A stretch of DNA of 45,909 nt from Planctomycetaceae bacterium (GCA_028284885.1 JANQQW010000265.1:1-45909); one strand, 5' to 3'. Shown: positions 1-9,147, numbered from the stretch's first letter. Made by a program: numbers and translations. The notes: generated by a model from the letters alone, not told the origin.

Positions 1-179
1 CCCAGTCCCCCGCCCGCGCCGGCGAGCCCGCCTCCCAGCCCACCGCCGAGCCCACCACCACCGAAACCGCCGCCGCCGACACCACCGAGACCGGCGATCT
101 GTGCCGAGGACGGCGTGGTCCATGCGAGCAACGGAACGAGCGCTGCGGTCAGCAGGAGAGAGTGACGGAGTCGAGCCAT
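1..179 (-). CDS. Secreted glycine-rich protein, 5' part only
   Basis: The frame opens with ATG at 179-177 and stays open to the window edge, giving 59 residues. The start reads MARLRHSLLLTAALVPLLAW, then a short polar stretch ending S-A-Q, a good signal peptidase I site. What follows is almost pure Gly with Phe/Leu/Ala (repeats of type GGGGFGGGG, GGGLGGGLGG). GAGGA lies 8 nt before the ATG, which supports this start. The protein is exported; such Gly-rich tracts occur in surface, adhesive or linker regions, but no domain is visible in this fragment and I assign no function. Most of the gene lies outside the window. Confidence 0.7.
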   Translation of the reverse strand, partial: MARLRHSLLLTAALVPLLAWTTPSSAQIAGLGGVGGGGFGGGGLGGGLGGGLAGAGGGL

Positions 180-287
180 GAGAGCGTCCTCAGCCGAGAA
201 AGAGAGCTCGGGGGGAGCGAATGCGGATGTCGAGTGGCCCGCCGTCCGGTCACGTCGGCGGCACGTGGTGTCCGCGTGACGGCGCTC

Positions 288-293
288 ATCATA
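288..293 (-). promoter_or_regulatory. Possible -10 element (TATGAT) before the Gly-rich secreted protein
   Basis: On the minus strand TATGAT (5 of 6 matches to TATAAT) lies about 110 nt upstream of the ATG at 179. No convincing -35 hexamer sits 16-18 nt further upstream, so this is weak. Confidence 0.22.
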
Positions 294-342
294 TCAACGC
301 CAACCGCCCGGTCCACGGGATTCGCGGGATTCGGAGCGGACG

Positions 343-3300
343 TCAGTCGGGCACGCCGGTGATGGTGAACGACGCCCAGTAGATCGGGTGCGACGCCTTG
401 TAGCGTCGGCGGCGAATCTTGATGACGGCCCGCTGGGCCTCCTGGAGGGCAGACGTTCGCGTGCGGCCTTCCGAGAGGTAGGTGAAGAACCGTGACATGA
501 AGAACACCGTCTCGCGGTCGGGGATCGACCACAACGTCGACATCACCGACTCCGCGCCGGCCAGTCGAAACCCCTGCTGCAACCCGGAGACCCCCTGCCC
601 TGCCTCGATCTTGCCCAGCCCGGTCTCGCAGGCGCTCAGCACGACGAGCCCGGTTCCGCGGAGGTCGAGGCCTGCCACTTCCAGACCGGTCAGCAGGCCG
701 TCCTCGCCGGGCTTCGCAGCCGATCCGGGCAGCATCACGCCGTTCGCCCCGGCGAGCGCGAGTCCACAGTCGAGCAGCGGGTTCGGACTCCCCCCCCGCG
801 GGGCGAAGTAACCGTGCGTGCTGAGCACGAGCAACGGCGGACTGTCGAGTTCCTTCACCCGCTTCTCGTTCGCGTCGTCCCCCTTCCACAGGTCGGGCTC
901 GCTGCCGACGAGATCGCGGATGCGGGGCACGATGATGTTCGCCTCCTTCGCCGTCCCAGGGAGCTCGGAGAACATCGGCTTCGGGATCTCGGTCTCGAGG
1001 CCGACGTTGTAGTCCGGCTCCGCGACGACCACCGGCTTCGCCTTCGAGAGCGGCTGCTTCTCGCGGAGCAGCGTCCGCGACGTGACGAGCGTGCCGAGTT
1101 CCCACTTCTCGCAGACGTACTTGCCGTCCCCCGCGAGCAACGCCGACCACGGGAGCACCCACAGCGACGAGTCCGGCGCGATCAGCCAGCGGTCATAGTC
1201 GGCGATGCGGGACTCGAGCGGCCCGACGATCTTCCGGAACCCGTCCGCCGCGATGCGGTCGTACTCGGTGATCGCGTCCTGTTCGGAGATCCGTTCGCTG
1301 GCGAACAACCCGTACGTCCCGCGAAGGGCGCTCCGCACCAACGAAACCTGCCGGTGCAAGCCCGAGGACGCGCCCAGATCGACGAGTTGTACCTCCCCCT
1401 GCCCGGCCGGCGGGATGACCCAGGCGAGGAAGTGCGGCTCGAGCGGCCGGCGGCGGGCGAGGTCGAACTGCGAGGCGTCCCAGAGTTCGACGAGCACGCT
1501 CTTCTCGTCCAGCTTCGAGCGGATCTCGTCGAGCGAGACCCACCGCTCGGCCGGATCGACGTCCGGCAGCCGCTCGACGAGTTGGGAGACGAGTTCCCGC
1601 TCGCGACGCAGCAGCTTCGCCTTCTCCAGCGACGTCGAGGAGACGGTGATCGTCCGCGGGCTGAACGACGTGGAGAGACGGGCCAGGCGGTTGCGGACGT
1701 CGACGAGCTCGTCGCCGAGTCTTCTCGTCGTGGGGTCGGCCGACTCGCGGACGAGGCGGGTCTGTTCCGTCATCGCCTCGACGGCGAGCCCCTTCATGTT
1801 GACGACCCACTCCGCCGACCGGTCGATCCACTTCTGGTCGCCGGCGTTCAGCCGGGCGGCCGTGAACGGGAAGCCGAGCAGCAAGTCCTGCACGCGAGTG
1901 AACGCGTACTTCGCGTCGTCCGGCATCTTGGGCAACGTGCGGAGCAACGTCGCGTGGAAGAAGCGGACGGTGTCGTCGAAGTCCTGCAGTGCGCCGGCCC
2001 GGTCGCTCTCGTAGATGGTGTTCGCCTTCCGCATGAAGACGAGGAAGTCCGACGGACCGGGCCGGGACTTCGACTGCAACAGCTTGGCCGCTCGTTCGAG
2101 GTGCTCGACCGCGTCGTCGGACTTCTTCTGCTGTGCGAAGTGGTCGGCGAGCGTAACGTGGAAGTCGACGAGCCGCGGGTCGTCCGACGAGGTGCGGGCC
2201 TCGGCCATGGCGAGGGCGTTCCTCAGCTCGGTCTCGGCCGCCGCGTGCTGTCCCTGGTCGCCGAGGCTGTCGCCGATCTCCCGGTGCAGTTGGGCGGCCC
2301 GCAGGCTCTTCGGCCCGTGCAGCCGCTCGGCGATGGCGAGTGCCTCGCGGTAGTCCTTCTCGGCTCCCGCGTCGTCGTCGTCGCGGGACTTCGCCTCGGC
2401 GAACGCCGTCAACACGTCGATGGCCGCCTCGTCGTTCCGGTCCCGGCACGAGGCGAACGTCCGCTCGGCCTGGCTCCGGAGACGCTTCCCGTCCTGCTCC
2501 CGGCCGACGCCGCTGTAGGCCGCGGAGAGCATCCACTCGACGTGCGCGGCGAGGGCGTGGTTCCGGAACGGAGCCAGCCCGCGCTGGGCCTGCTCCAGCA
2601 CCTCCTTCGCCGTGTGGAAGTCGAACTCCTCGGAGACGACCTTGGCGAGAGCGGCCTGCGTCCGCAGTCGGTCGAGGTTCGTGAGAGGCAACGTCGACCG
2701 AACGACGGCCGCCTGCTCGAAGTGCGCCCGAGCCACGTCTGGCTCGCCCGCCGAGACCGCGATTCGGCCGAGCACGTGCTCGGCCGACCCCACGCTCGGG
2801 TGACGGTCGCCGTACTTCTCCGAACGGCTCGCGATCGCCTCCGTCAGCGTGCTGCGAGCGCCGGCGGTGTCCCCGGCGACGTGTTTCGTCCACGCGAGCT
2901 GCTCGGCATCGGAGTTCGGCTTGCGGTCGGGGCCCTGCCCCGCGTGCTCGATGCACAGCTCGTACGTCGCGATCGCCTCGTCGTACCGACCCGCCAACCG
3001 GTAGGTCAGGGCCAGCCCGCGTCGCGGCTTGAGGAGTTCCGGCTCGTGCACACGATGGCGGAGCTTCTCGTCGTCGATGACGGCCTCGTACGCCGCGATC
3101 GCCTCGTCGAACTTCAACGACCGCCGCAGGGCGTCCGCCTCGGCCAACGTCGTCCCGCCGGCGAGCCTCTCCGCGGGCTCCCCTGCTCCGCCACGGCCGG
3201 GGGCGTCGCGACGCGGTCGCGGGTCGTTCGGGACGTTGCGACCAGGTTGCGGTCGGTTCGGCCGGACGCCGGCGAGCGGAATCGAAGCGCCGCCCTCGTC

Positions 3301-3621
3301 CCGCTCCTCCTCGCCGCCGTCTCCGGAGAAGACGAATGCGAGCGTCACCGCGAGAACGACTGCCGCGGCCACGCCGACGCCGACGGTGATGAGCGCCCAC
3401 GGCGGCGGACCTGGCTCGTCCTCGAAGAAGTCCTCCACGACCTCGACTTCGACAGGCTCCGCCCCCCGCCGCCGACGGGCCCCCTGGCGAGCCCGCTTCC
3501 GCTGTTTGCTCGGAACCGTGACCGGCTCGCCACACTGCTTGCAGGCAAACGTTCGCCCATCGGCGGAGTCGGCAAGCTTGTGCGTCTTGCCACACTCTGG
3601 ACAGTCGACCTTGATGGGCAT
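343..3621 (-). CDS. Membrane-anchored zinc-ribbon/TPR/CHAT-domain protein
   Basis: A 1092-residue protein in four parts. Residues 1-38 form a zinc ribbon (CPEC at 7-10, CKQC at 27-30). Residues 39-53 are very basic, 74-99 form one membrane helix, and an acidic stretch follows. From about 150 to 560 there are TPR-type helix pairs (repeated A-x-x-x-Y/H-x-x-A-L patterns). The last ~370 residues are a CHAT domain, the caspase-like fold, with the expected dyad: His936 in LSTHGYF and Cys998 in LSACETG. CHAT proteins are known or presumed Cys peptidases with TPRs as the sensing part. The positive-inside rule puts the ribbon in the cytoplasm and TPR-CHAT outside, which is unusual. It ends 164 nt before the Gly-rich secreted gene on the same strand; a functional link is only a guess. 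Proteolytic activity and substrate are unknown. Confidence 0.88.
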   Translation of the reverse strand: MPIKVDCPECGKTHKLADSADGRTFACKQCGEPVTVPSKQRKRARQGARRRRGAEPVEVEVVEDFFEDEPGPPPWALITVGVGVAAAVVLAVTLAFVFSGDGGEEERDEGGASIPLAGVRPNRPQPGRNVPNDPRPRRDAPGRGGAGEPAERLAGGTTLAEADALRRSLKFDEAIAAYEAVIDDEKLRHRVHEPELLKPRRGLALTYRLAGRYDEAIATYELCIEHAGQGPDRKPNSDAEQLAWTKHVAGDTAGARSTLTEAIASRSEKYGDRHPSVGSAEHVLGRIAVSAGEPDVARAHFEQAAVVRSTLPLTNLDRLRTQAALAKVVSEEFDFHTAKEVLEQAQRGLAPFRNHALAAHVEWMLSAAYSGVGREQDGKRLRSQAERTFASCRDRNDEAAIDVLTAFAEAKSRDDDDAGAEKDYREALAIAERLHGPKSLRAAQLHREIGDSLGDQGQHAAAETELRNALAMAEARTSSDDPRLVDFHVTLADHFAQQKKSDDAVEHLERAAKLLQSKSRPGPSDFLVFMRKANTIYESDRAGALQDFDDTVRFFHATLLRTLPKMPDDAKYAFTRVQDLLLGFPFTAARLNAGDQKWIDRSAEWVVNMKGLAVEAMTEQTRLVRESADPTTRRLGDELVDVRNRLARLSTSFSPRTITVSSTSLEKAKLLRRERELVSQLVERLPDVDPAERWVSLDEIRSKLDEKSVLVELWDASQFDLARRRPLEPHFLAWVIPPAGQGEVQLVDLGASSGLHRQVSLVRSALRGTYGLFASERISEQDAITEYDRIAADGFRKIVGPLESRIADYDRWLIAPDSSLWVLPWSALLAGDGKYVCEKWELGTLVTSRTLLREKQPLSKAKPVVVAEPDYNVGLETEIPKPMFSELPGTAKEANIIVPRIRDLVGSEPDLWKGDDANEKRVKELDSPPLLVLSTHGYFAPRGGSPNPLLDCGLALAGANGVMLPGSAAKPGEDGLLTGLEVAGLDLRGTGLVVLSACETGLGKIEAGQGVSGLQQGFRLAGAESVMSTLWSIPDRETVFFMSRFFTYLSEGRTRTSALQEAQRAVIKIRRRRYKASHPIYWASFTITGVPD

Positions 3622-3816
3622 GGCTCAGAAGACCCGTCGATGACTTCGGGGAACAGTTGGTACGGATGATCCGTTGCGCGAGACACCATCCTAGCCGGGT
3701 CGTTCGGCACCGCGACCGAAATTCACATGAACGCGACGACTGGCCGACGTGCCTTTGCGGGATTCCCCTGAACCGACCAGACTGTTCGTTCCCCTGCCCT
3801 CTCGTGGACGCGCCCC

Positions 3817-5358
3817 ATGACCGAGGTCCGCACGAACGACGGCGACGAGCCGATCGTCCCGGACGACGTGATCCCGCACGGCACGCTGCCGCCGCTGCGA
3901 GAACGCGACCTTCCCGAACCCGTCTCGTGGCGTGCGATGGTCGGCCCCAGCATCATCCTCGCCGGCCTCGCGCTCGGGTCGGGCGAGTTCGTGTTGTGGC
4001 CCTACATCGTCCACCAGTCGGGGTTCGTGTTCATCTGGGCGTGCCTCCTCGGCGTCGTCACGCAGTTCTTCCTGAACATGGAGATCGAGCGCTGGACGCT
4101 CGCGACCGGTGAGTCGGCCATCACCGGGTTCTGCCGACTCTCGCGGCACTGGGCGTGGGTCTTCCTGCTGATGAACGTCGTGCCGTGGGCCTTCCCCGGC
4201 TGGGCGACGGGGGCCGCCACGCTCTTCGGCTGGCTCGTGTGGGGGCCCGTCGAGTCGGTCGCGGCCGACGGGACGGTGACGTTCACCGCTCACTACGCCA
4301 ACCTGCTCGGCGTGGTCGGACTGGTCGCGGCGGGACTCGTCCTGACGGCCGGACCGGTCGTCTACAACACCGTCGAGACGCTGCAGACGATCCTCGTCGG
4401 GTTCATCCTCGTGGCGATCGTCGTGATGGCGTGCCTGGTCGTCCGTTGGGACGCCGTCGTCGCCTTCGCCGAGGGAGCCCTGCAGGTCGGCCGGATGCCG
4501 CCCGAGTCGTCCGGTCTCGCCCTGATGACGCTGCTCGGCGCCCTCGCCTTCGCCGGAGCAGGTGGCACGCTCAACCTTGGGCAGAGCAACTACGTCAAGG
4601 ACAAGGGCTACGGCATGGGGGCATTCATCGGCCGCATCACCAGCCCCGTCACCGGGCAGGAGGAGGCGACCGCCGACGTCGGCTACCACTTCCCCCACAC
4701 CGAAGAGAACCTCCGCCGCTGGCGCGGCTGGTGGCGAGCCGCCAACCTCGAACACTTCCTCAGCTTCTTCCTCACCTGCCTCGTCTGCCTCGTGCTGATG
4801 ACGCTGATCGCGTACTCGCTGCTGTACGACGAGAACGGCGACCGCGTCCCCGCCGCCGAGAACCTCGGCTCCGGCCTCGCGTTCATCTGGGGCCAGGCCA
4901 CGCTGCTCGCCGACGGATGGGGAGGCAGGTGGCGGAACGCCTACCTGTGGGTCGGCATCGCCGTCCTGATGACGACCGAGATAGGCATCCTCGACGTGAT
5001 CACCCGCGTCTCGACCGACCTCGTGAAGGTCAACTTCCTCCGCGAAAGCACCTACTGGTCCCAGAGCCGCCTGTACTTCCTGTTTCTGTGGGGCCAGATC
5101 GGGCTCGGCACGTTCATCCTGCTGGGGACCGACACGACGGAGCCGCTGCTGCTGTTCAAGCTCTCGGCCAGCCTGAACGGCGTGGTGATGTTCGTTTACT
5201 CGCTGCTGCTGCTCTACACGAGTTCGCGGGTGCTGCCGAAGGTGCTGCGGGCGTCGTGGCCTCGCGTCGTCGCCCTCGTCTGGTCCAGCCTCTTCTTCGG
5301 CTACTTCAGCTGGCTCGCCATCCGACTGGACGTGTGGCCGAAGTTGTTCGGAGAATAG
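3817..5358 (+). CDS. Nramp-like (SLC11-related) membrane transporter
   Basis: A 513-residue polytopic protein with about 11 hydrophobic helices after a 35-residue polar N-terminus. The first helix reads GPSIILAGLALGSGEF (residues 43-58), placed like the Nramp TM1 segment that carries the metal-binding DPGN motif; here the equivalent is GSGE (54-57). The second unwound-helix region (about 246-268) has GAGGTLNLGQSNY where classical Nramp proteins have MPHN. It therefore looks like a divergent Nramp-fold carrier whose substrate may not be Mn/Fe. The family call comes from general layout and remembered similarity, not alignment. There is no clear ribosome-binding site; the ATG is the first in frame. 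It is followed 23 nt later by a lipoprotein gene and then larE-like, probably one transcript. Confidence 0.7.
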   Translation: MTEVRTNDGDEPIVPDDVIPHGTLPPLRERDLPEPVSWRAMVGPSIILAGLALGSGEFVLWPYIVHQSGFVFIWACLLGVVTQFFLNMEIERWTLATGESAITGFCRLSRHWAWVFLLMNVVPWAFPGWATGAATLFGWLVWGPVESVAADGTVTFTAHYANLLGVVGLVAAGLVLTAGPVVYNTVETLQTILVGFILVAIVVMACLVVRWDAVVAFAEGALQVGRMPPESSGLALMTLLGALAFAGAGGTLNLGQSNYVKDKGYGMGAFIGRITSPVTGQEEATADVGYHFPHTEENLRRWRGWWRAANLEHFLSFFLTCLVCLVLMTLIAYSLLYDENGDRVPAAENLGSGLAFIWGQATLLADGWGGRWRNAYLWVGIAVLMTTEIGILDVITRVSTDLVKVNFLRESTYWSQSRLYFLFLWGQIGLGTFILLGTDTTEPLLLFKLSASLNGVVMFVYSLLLLYTSSRVLPKVLRASWPRVVALVWSSLFFGYFSWLAIRLDVWPKLFGE

Positions 5359-5381
5359 GACGACTACGCAGGGACTCGTCG

Positions 5382-5804
5382 ATGAACAGACTTGCCACCA
5401 CCTTCCTCGTCGCCGCACTCGCAGGGTGCGGTGGCTCGGCCGAAAGTCCCGACGCGGTCTCCACTCCCGAACGAGCGACGGCACCGGCCTCGCCGACCGA
5501 CATCGAAGTGACCGACACCCTGCTCACCTTCGACCCGGCGACCGTGAAGGTGGAGGCTTGGAGAACGCTCCCTCTCGGCCTCGGCTCGGCGTCCGTCGAG
5601 ATCGTCGAACGTGAGAACGGCCTCTGCACGTTCACGTTCACGCACGAGATCGAGATGGGAGAGAAGCGTTGGAAGGTCCAGGTGCCCACGGACTCCGGGT
5701 CGGTCGAGATTCGGTCCCGACCGGACCCGGCCGAGGTCTCGACGAGCTTCGACCTCGAGTCCGCCGAGTTCCTCGGTGTCGGCGGCGGGCCTCCCGAGTC
5801 CTGA
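5382..5804 (+). CDS. Small predicted lipoprotein
   Basis: 140 residues. The N-terminus MNRLATTFLVAALAGC is a lipoprotein signal with lipobox LAGC (Cys16). AGGGA lies 7 nt before the ATG. The mature part is polar with alternating beta-type stretches and no motif I recognise. It sits 23 nt after the Nramp-like transporter and 16 nt before the LarE-like gene, so it is probably co-transcribed. Function unknown; a small periplasmic or outer-membrane-facing lipoprotein is all that can be said. Confidence 0.75.
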   Translation: MNRLATTFLVAALAGCGGSAESPDAVSTPERATAPASPTDIEVTDTLLTFDPATVKVEAWRTLPLGLGSASVEIVERENGLCTFTFTHEIEMGEKRWKVQVPTDSGSVEIRSRPDPAEVSTSFDLESAEFLGVGGGPPES

Positions 5805-5820
5805 ACCGCAGGAGTCACGC

Positions 5821-6660
5821 GTGAACGACGCACTCGCCGAACGGCAGGATCGACTGCTCGACTGGTTCCGCGACACGGGCCGTGTGGCGGTCGCGTTCTC
5901 TGCGGGCGTCGACAGCACTGTCGTCGCCAAGGCCGCCCGTCTCGCCCGCGGGAACGAGGCGGTCGCCGTCACGGCGTCGAGTCCGAGTCTCGCGTCGGGC
6001 GAACTCGACGAGGCCCGCTCACTCGCCGAGCAGATCGGCATCCAGCACGTCGTCGTCGAGACGGAGGAGTTCGACGACCCGAACTACGTCGCCAACCCCA
6101 CGAACCGCTGCTACTTCTGCAAGACCGAGCTCTACACCCGCGTCGCCGGCATGCGGGACGAGTTGGGCGTCGACGTGATCGTGAACGGGGCGAACCTCGA
6201 CGACCGCGGCGACCACCGGCCCGGCATGATCGCGGCCGACGAGCACGGCGTGCGGTCCCCGTTGATCGAGTGCGGCTTCACGAAGAACGACGTCCGCGAC
6301 CTCGCCCGGCACTGGGACCTGCCGGTGTGGGACAAGCCGGCCACCCCCTGCCTCTCCAGTCGCGTCGCCTACGGCTTGGAGGTGACCCCCGAACGCCTCC
6401 GCCGCATCGACGCCGCCGAGCGGTTCCTCCGCGAGACGTTCGGTCTCCGCGAACTCCGCGTCCGCCACGAACCGAACGACCTCGCCCGCATCGAGGTCCC
6501 CACCCCCGCCCTGCCCCGCCTCGTCGAGGCCCGCGAGCCGATCACCGAGCACCTCCAGTCCCTCGGCTTCCGCTACGTCACCCTCGACCTCGCCGGCTTC
6601 CGCTCGGGCAGCATGAACGAAGTGCTCACGATCTCCGACCTCGTCGATCTCACCGACTGA
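5821..6660 (+). CDS. larE: LarE-like ATP-dependent sacrificial sulfur transferase
   Basis: 279 residues from a GTG start preceded by CAGGAG 6 nt upstream. The PP-loop SAGVDS (27-32) marks the N-type ATP pyrophosphatase fold that adenylates a substrate carboxylate. Two conserved Cys sites follow: RCYFC (Cys97, Cys100) and TPCLSSR (Cys177). In LarE of the nickel-pincer cofactor pathway the Cys of the last motif is the sacrificial sulfur donor; homologues with three Cys can instead carry an iron-sulfur cluster, so this one may be the cluster type (inference). Cofactor partners LarB and LarC and a LarA racemase are not in the window. The 10-nt leader GGAGTCACGC is identical to that of the CCA-adding enzyme gene at 17323-17332. 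It ends 3 bp from the convergent gene at 6664. Confidence 0.85.
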   Translation: MNDALAERQDRLLDWFRDTGRVAVAFSAGVDSTVVAKAARLARGNEAVAVTASSPSLASGELDEARSLAEQIGIQHVVVETEEFDDPNYVANPTNRCYFCKTELYTRVAGMRDELGVDVIVNGANLDDRGDHRPGMIAADEHGVRSPLIECGFTKNDVRDLARHWDLPVWDKPATPCLSSRVAYGLEVTPERLRRIDAAERFLRETFGLRELRVRHEPNDLARIEVPTPALPRLVEAREPITEHLQSLGFRYVTLDLAGFRSGSMNEVLTISDLVDLTD

Positions 6661-6663
6661 CTT

Positions 6664-7671
6664 TCAGAGTTCGAGCGCGACCTGTCGTCTCTCGGAGCCG
6701 ATCGCGCAGCCGATGCCGAAGCCGATCGCCTGGAACAGGTTCAGAAACGCGTAGTCGCTGCCGAACTGGGCGAAGTTCGCCTTCAGGAACATGAAGGCGA
6801 GTTCGAAGGAGAAGACGCCGAAGTTCCACCACAGGGCGAACAGGAACATGGCGAGGTTCCCGCCCGCACCGACGGCGAGCGTGGCGACGACGGCGGTCGG
6901 CACCTGTCCCATCTTTGCGAGCCCCGTGCCACGGAGGTTCCGTCCGGCGACCCAGCCGATGCCACCGCCGGCAACCCCACCCAGTCCCCAGTCGACGAGC
7001 GGGTACAGGCTCGCGTAGACCAGCCGGACGTAGAGCAGCACGCCCCACGCGACCATGCAGCCCACCACGACGGCCGGGAACACGAGCCGATGCCCGGCGT
7101 GAGCGCGGTTCGCATGCTCCTCCGCAGCGACCCGATCCTCCACGACCAGTCTAATGCACGCGGGACAGAGACGGGCGACGCGGCCTTCCAGGTAGTGGAC
7201 CACCGCGTCCTCTTCGCCCTGCCCCGCCTCCACGTTGCACATCCGGCAACCGGGCCCGGTCGCCAGACCGGCCGCCCGCACCTGCTCGGCCGCGTGCGTC
7301 GCCAACGCACCGATCTGGTCGCCACTCCATCCGTCGAGGTCGTAGAACGAGAACCATGCCATCCCGTCGTCGACGTCGACGGTGGCTCGTTCCCCCATCT
7401 CCTCGAACGCGTCGGCGAGATCGTCCACGCTCTGCTCGCCCACGGCCTCCCGTTCCACGACGACCCCGAGCAGAATCGCCAACGGGTCCGCGTCGAGTAG
7501 CTTGAGTAGCGCCGGTGAGCCGTCAATCTCGCCGTAGAACGCATCGTCCTCCGCCGGCTCGAGGCCGAGAGTGAACACGGCCTCGACGAGAGGCAGGAGC
7601 AGCGGGTGAGGTTCGGTCACGATGTCGGGCCGGAGGGGACAACGAATCAGCCGCGTCCCCCAACAAGACAT
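6664..7671 (-). CDS. Membrane protein with cytoplasmic zinc-ribbon-like Cys pairs, unknown function
   Basis: 335 residues. The first ~190 are soluble and acidic, with two Cys pairs, CRMC (142-145) and CPAC (169-172), spaced like a zinc ribbon. The last ~140 residues form about four hydrophobic helices, rich in Gly and Trp, ending with a short basic tail. I recognise no family. ATG at 7671 has GGGGAG just upstream; a GTG at 7620 is an alternative that would remove the first 17 residues. The gene starts 32 nt after the glyA stop on the same strand, so it is probably transcribed from the glyA promoter. The soluble-then-membrane order suggests a metal-bound cytoplasmic domain tethered to the membrane. 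Confidence 0.72.
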   Translation of the reverse strand: MSCWGTRLIRCPLRPDIVTEPHPLLLPLVEAVFTLGLEPAEDDAFYGEIDGSPALLKLLDADPLAILLGVVVEREAVGEQSVDDLADAFEEMGERATVDVDDGMAWFSFYDLDGWSGDQIGALATHAAEQVRAAGLATGPGCRMCNVEAGQGEEDAVVHYLEGRVARLCPACIRLVVEDRVAAEEHANRAHAGHRLVFPAVVVGCMVAWGVLLYVRLVYASLYPLVDWGLGGVAGGGIGWVAGRNLRGTGLAKMGQVPTAVVATLAVGAGGNLAMFLFALWWNFGVFSFELAFMFLKANFAQFGSDYAFLNLFQAIGFGIGCAIGSERRQVALEL

Positions 7672-7703
7672 TCGTCTCCCCGACAGGTCAAGCGCGTCGT
7701 GTC

Positions 7704-8969
7704 CTATCCAATCCCCGGCACCGGGTAGTCCAGGCAGAATTCGGCGATCTCGCCGCGGACGCGGGTGATGGTGGCCTCGTCGTCGGCGTGCTTGAGGACC
7801 TCGAGGATCCAGCCGCCGACGTTCTGCATCTCGGCTTCCTTCATGCCGCGGGTGGTGAGGGCGGGCGTGCCGAGGCGGATGCCACTGGGGTCGAGGGGCT
7901 TGCGTTGGTCGTACGGGATCATGTTCTTGTTGACGGTGATCCCGGCCGCGTCGAGCGCCTTCTCGGCGATCTTGCCGGTGAGGTCGATCGACGTCATGTC
8001 GCAGAGCATCAAGTGGTTGTCGGTGCCGCCGGAGCTGATGCGGACGCCGCCGGCCGTGAGCGTCTCGGCGAGCGCCTTGGCGTTCGCGATCACCTGCAGC
8101 GCGTAGTCCTTGAAGCTGGGCTGCATCGCCTCGCGGAAACAGACCGCCTTGGCGGCCATCACGTGCACGAGAGGGCCGCCCTGCATGCCGGGGAAGACCG
8201 CCTTGTCGACGTCCTTCGCGAACGGCTCGCGGCTCATGATGATGCCGGAGCGGGGGCCGCGGAGCGTCTTGTGGGTGGTGGTCGTCACGAAGTCGGCGAC
8301 GGCGACCGGGTCGTCGTGCACCTTCGCGGCGACGAGGCCCGAGTAGTGCGCCATGTCCACCATGAAGAGCGCGCCGATCTCCTTGGCGATCTCGGCGAAC
8401 TTCCCGTGCTCGATCTCCCGCGGGTAGGCGGAGGCCCCCGCGAGGATCAGCTTCGGCTTGTGTTCCTTCGCGAGCGCGGCGACCTGGTCGAAGTCGATGC
8501 GGTGGTCGTCCTCGCGAACGCCGTAGTGGACGGCGTTGTACAGCTGGCCGCTGAAGTTGAGGTGCATCCCGTGCGTGAGGTGGCCGCCGTGGGCGAGGTC
8601 CATCGCGAGAAACGTGTCCCCCGGCTTCAGCACGGACGAGAAGACGGCCATGTTCGCCTGCGACCCGGCGTGCGGCTGGACGTTCGCGTGTTCCGCCCCG
8701 AAGAGTTCCTTCGCCCGGTCACGAGCGAGGTTCTCGACGACGTCCGTCACCTCGCAGCCGCCGTAGTACCGCCGTCCGGGGTAGCCCTCGGCGTACTTGT
8801 TGGTGAAGACGGTACCGGCGGCTTCCAGAACGGCCGCAGACGTGTAGTTCTCGCTGGCGATGAGCTCGAGGCCGTCCCGCTGCCGCTGCATCTCCTCGCG
8901 GACGGCAGTCGCGATCTCGGGGTCGGCTTCGGTGAGATGCGGGGCGTTCAGGGTGGGCAGTTCGGACAT
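7704..8969 (-). CDS. glyA: Serine hydroxymethyltransferase
   Basis: 421 residues, the usual length for bacterial GlyA. The PLP-dependent enzyme interconverts serine and glycine while making 5,10-methylene-tetrahydrofolate in the cytoplasm. Seen in sequence: LELIASENY near the start, the substrate loop [13 protein letters not shown], and the PLP Schiff-base lysine in [12 protein letters not shown] (Lys234). The end has the conserved [18 protein letters not shown] at 8969 is preferred over a GTG two codons upstream. A near-consensus promoter lies about 50 nt upstream. The zinc-ribbon membrane protein follows within 32 nt. Confidence 0.97.
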   Translation of the reverse strand: MSELPTLNAPHLTEADPEIATAVREEMQRQRDGLELIASENYTSAAVLEAAGTVFTNKYAEGYPGRRYYGGCEVTDVVENLARDRAKELFGAEHANVQPHAGSQANMAVFSSVLKPGDTFLAMDLAHGGHLTHGMHLNFSGQLYNAVHYGVREDDHRIDFDQVAALAKEHKPKLILAGASAYPREIEHGKFAEIAKEIGALFMVDMAHYSGLVAAKVHDDPVAVADFVTTTTHKTLRGPRSGIIMSREPFAKDVDKAVFPGMQGGPLVHVMAAKAVCFREAMQPSFKDYALQVIANAKALAETLTAGGVRISSGGTDNHLMLCDMTSIDLTGKIAEKALDAAGITVNKNMIPYDQRKPLDPSGIRLGTPALTTRGMKEAEMQNVGGWILEVLKHADDEATITRVRGEIAEFCLDYPVPGIG

Positions 8970-9019
8970 CGGCACTCGGGTGTACGGGACGGTCGCGGGC
9001 GGATCCTCGCCGCCGATGC

Positions 9020-9048
9020 CTTATAGTGGCCGTCGGTTCGCGAGGCAA
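9020..9048 (-). promoter_or_regulatory. Sigma-70-type promoter for glyA
   Basis: On the minus strand TTGCCT (9048-9043), a 17-nt spacer and TATAAG (9025-9020) match the -35/-10 consensus at 4/6 and 5/6 with optimal spacing. The predicted transcript would start about 40 nt before the glyA ATG. It is the best housekeeping-type promoter visible in the window. Confidence 0.55.
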
Positions 9049-9147
9049 ACGGTCGAATTCGCCCGGCCTCGGCCCTCGTCCGCCCGCTACCGCGACTCTC
9101 CCAAGATCGGGTATCCTCGACCGACCACCGTCTCGCCGACGACACCG

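Noticed and set aside
814-3669. A 951-residue open frame on the plus strand
   Set aside because: It is antisense to the CHAT/TPR gene, has no domain or start signal, and is Arg/Leu/Gly-biased as expected for a GC-rich shadow.
3691-5484. A 597-residue minus-strand open frame
   Set aside because: It lies opposite the Nramp-like gene; its composition (long Asp/Glu/Arg/His runs) is that of a reverse frame.
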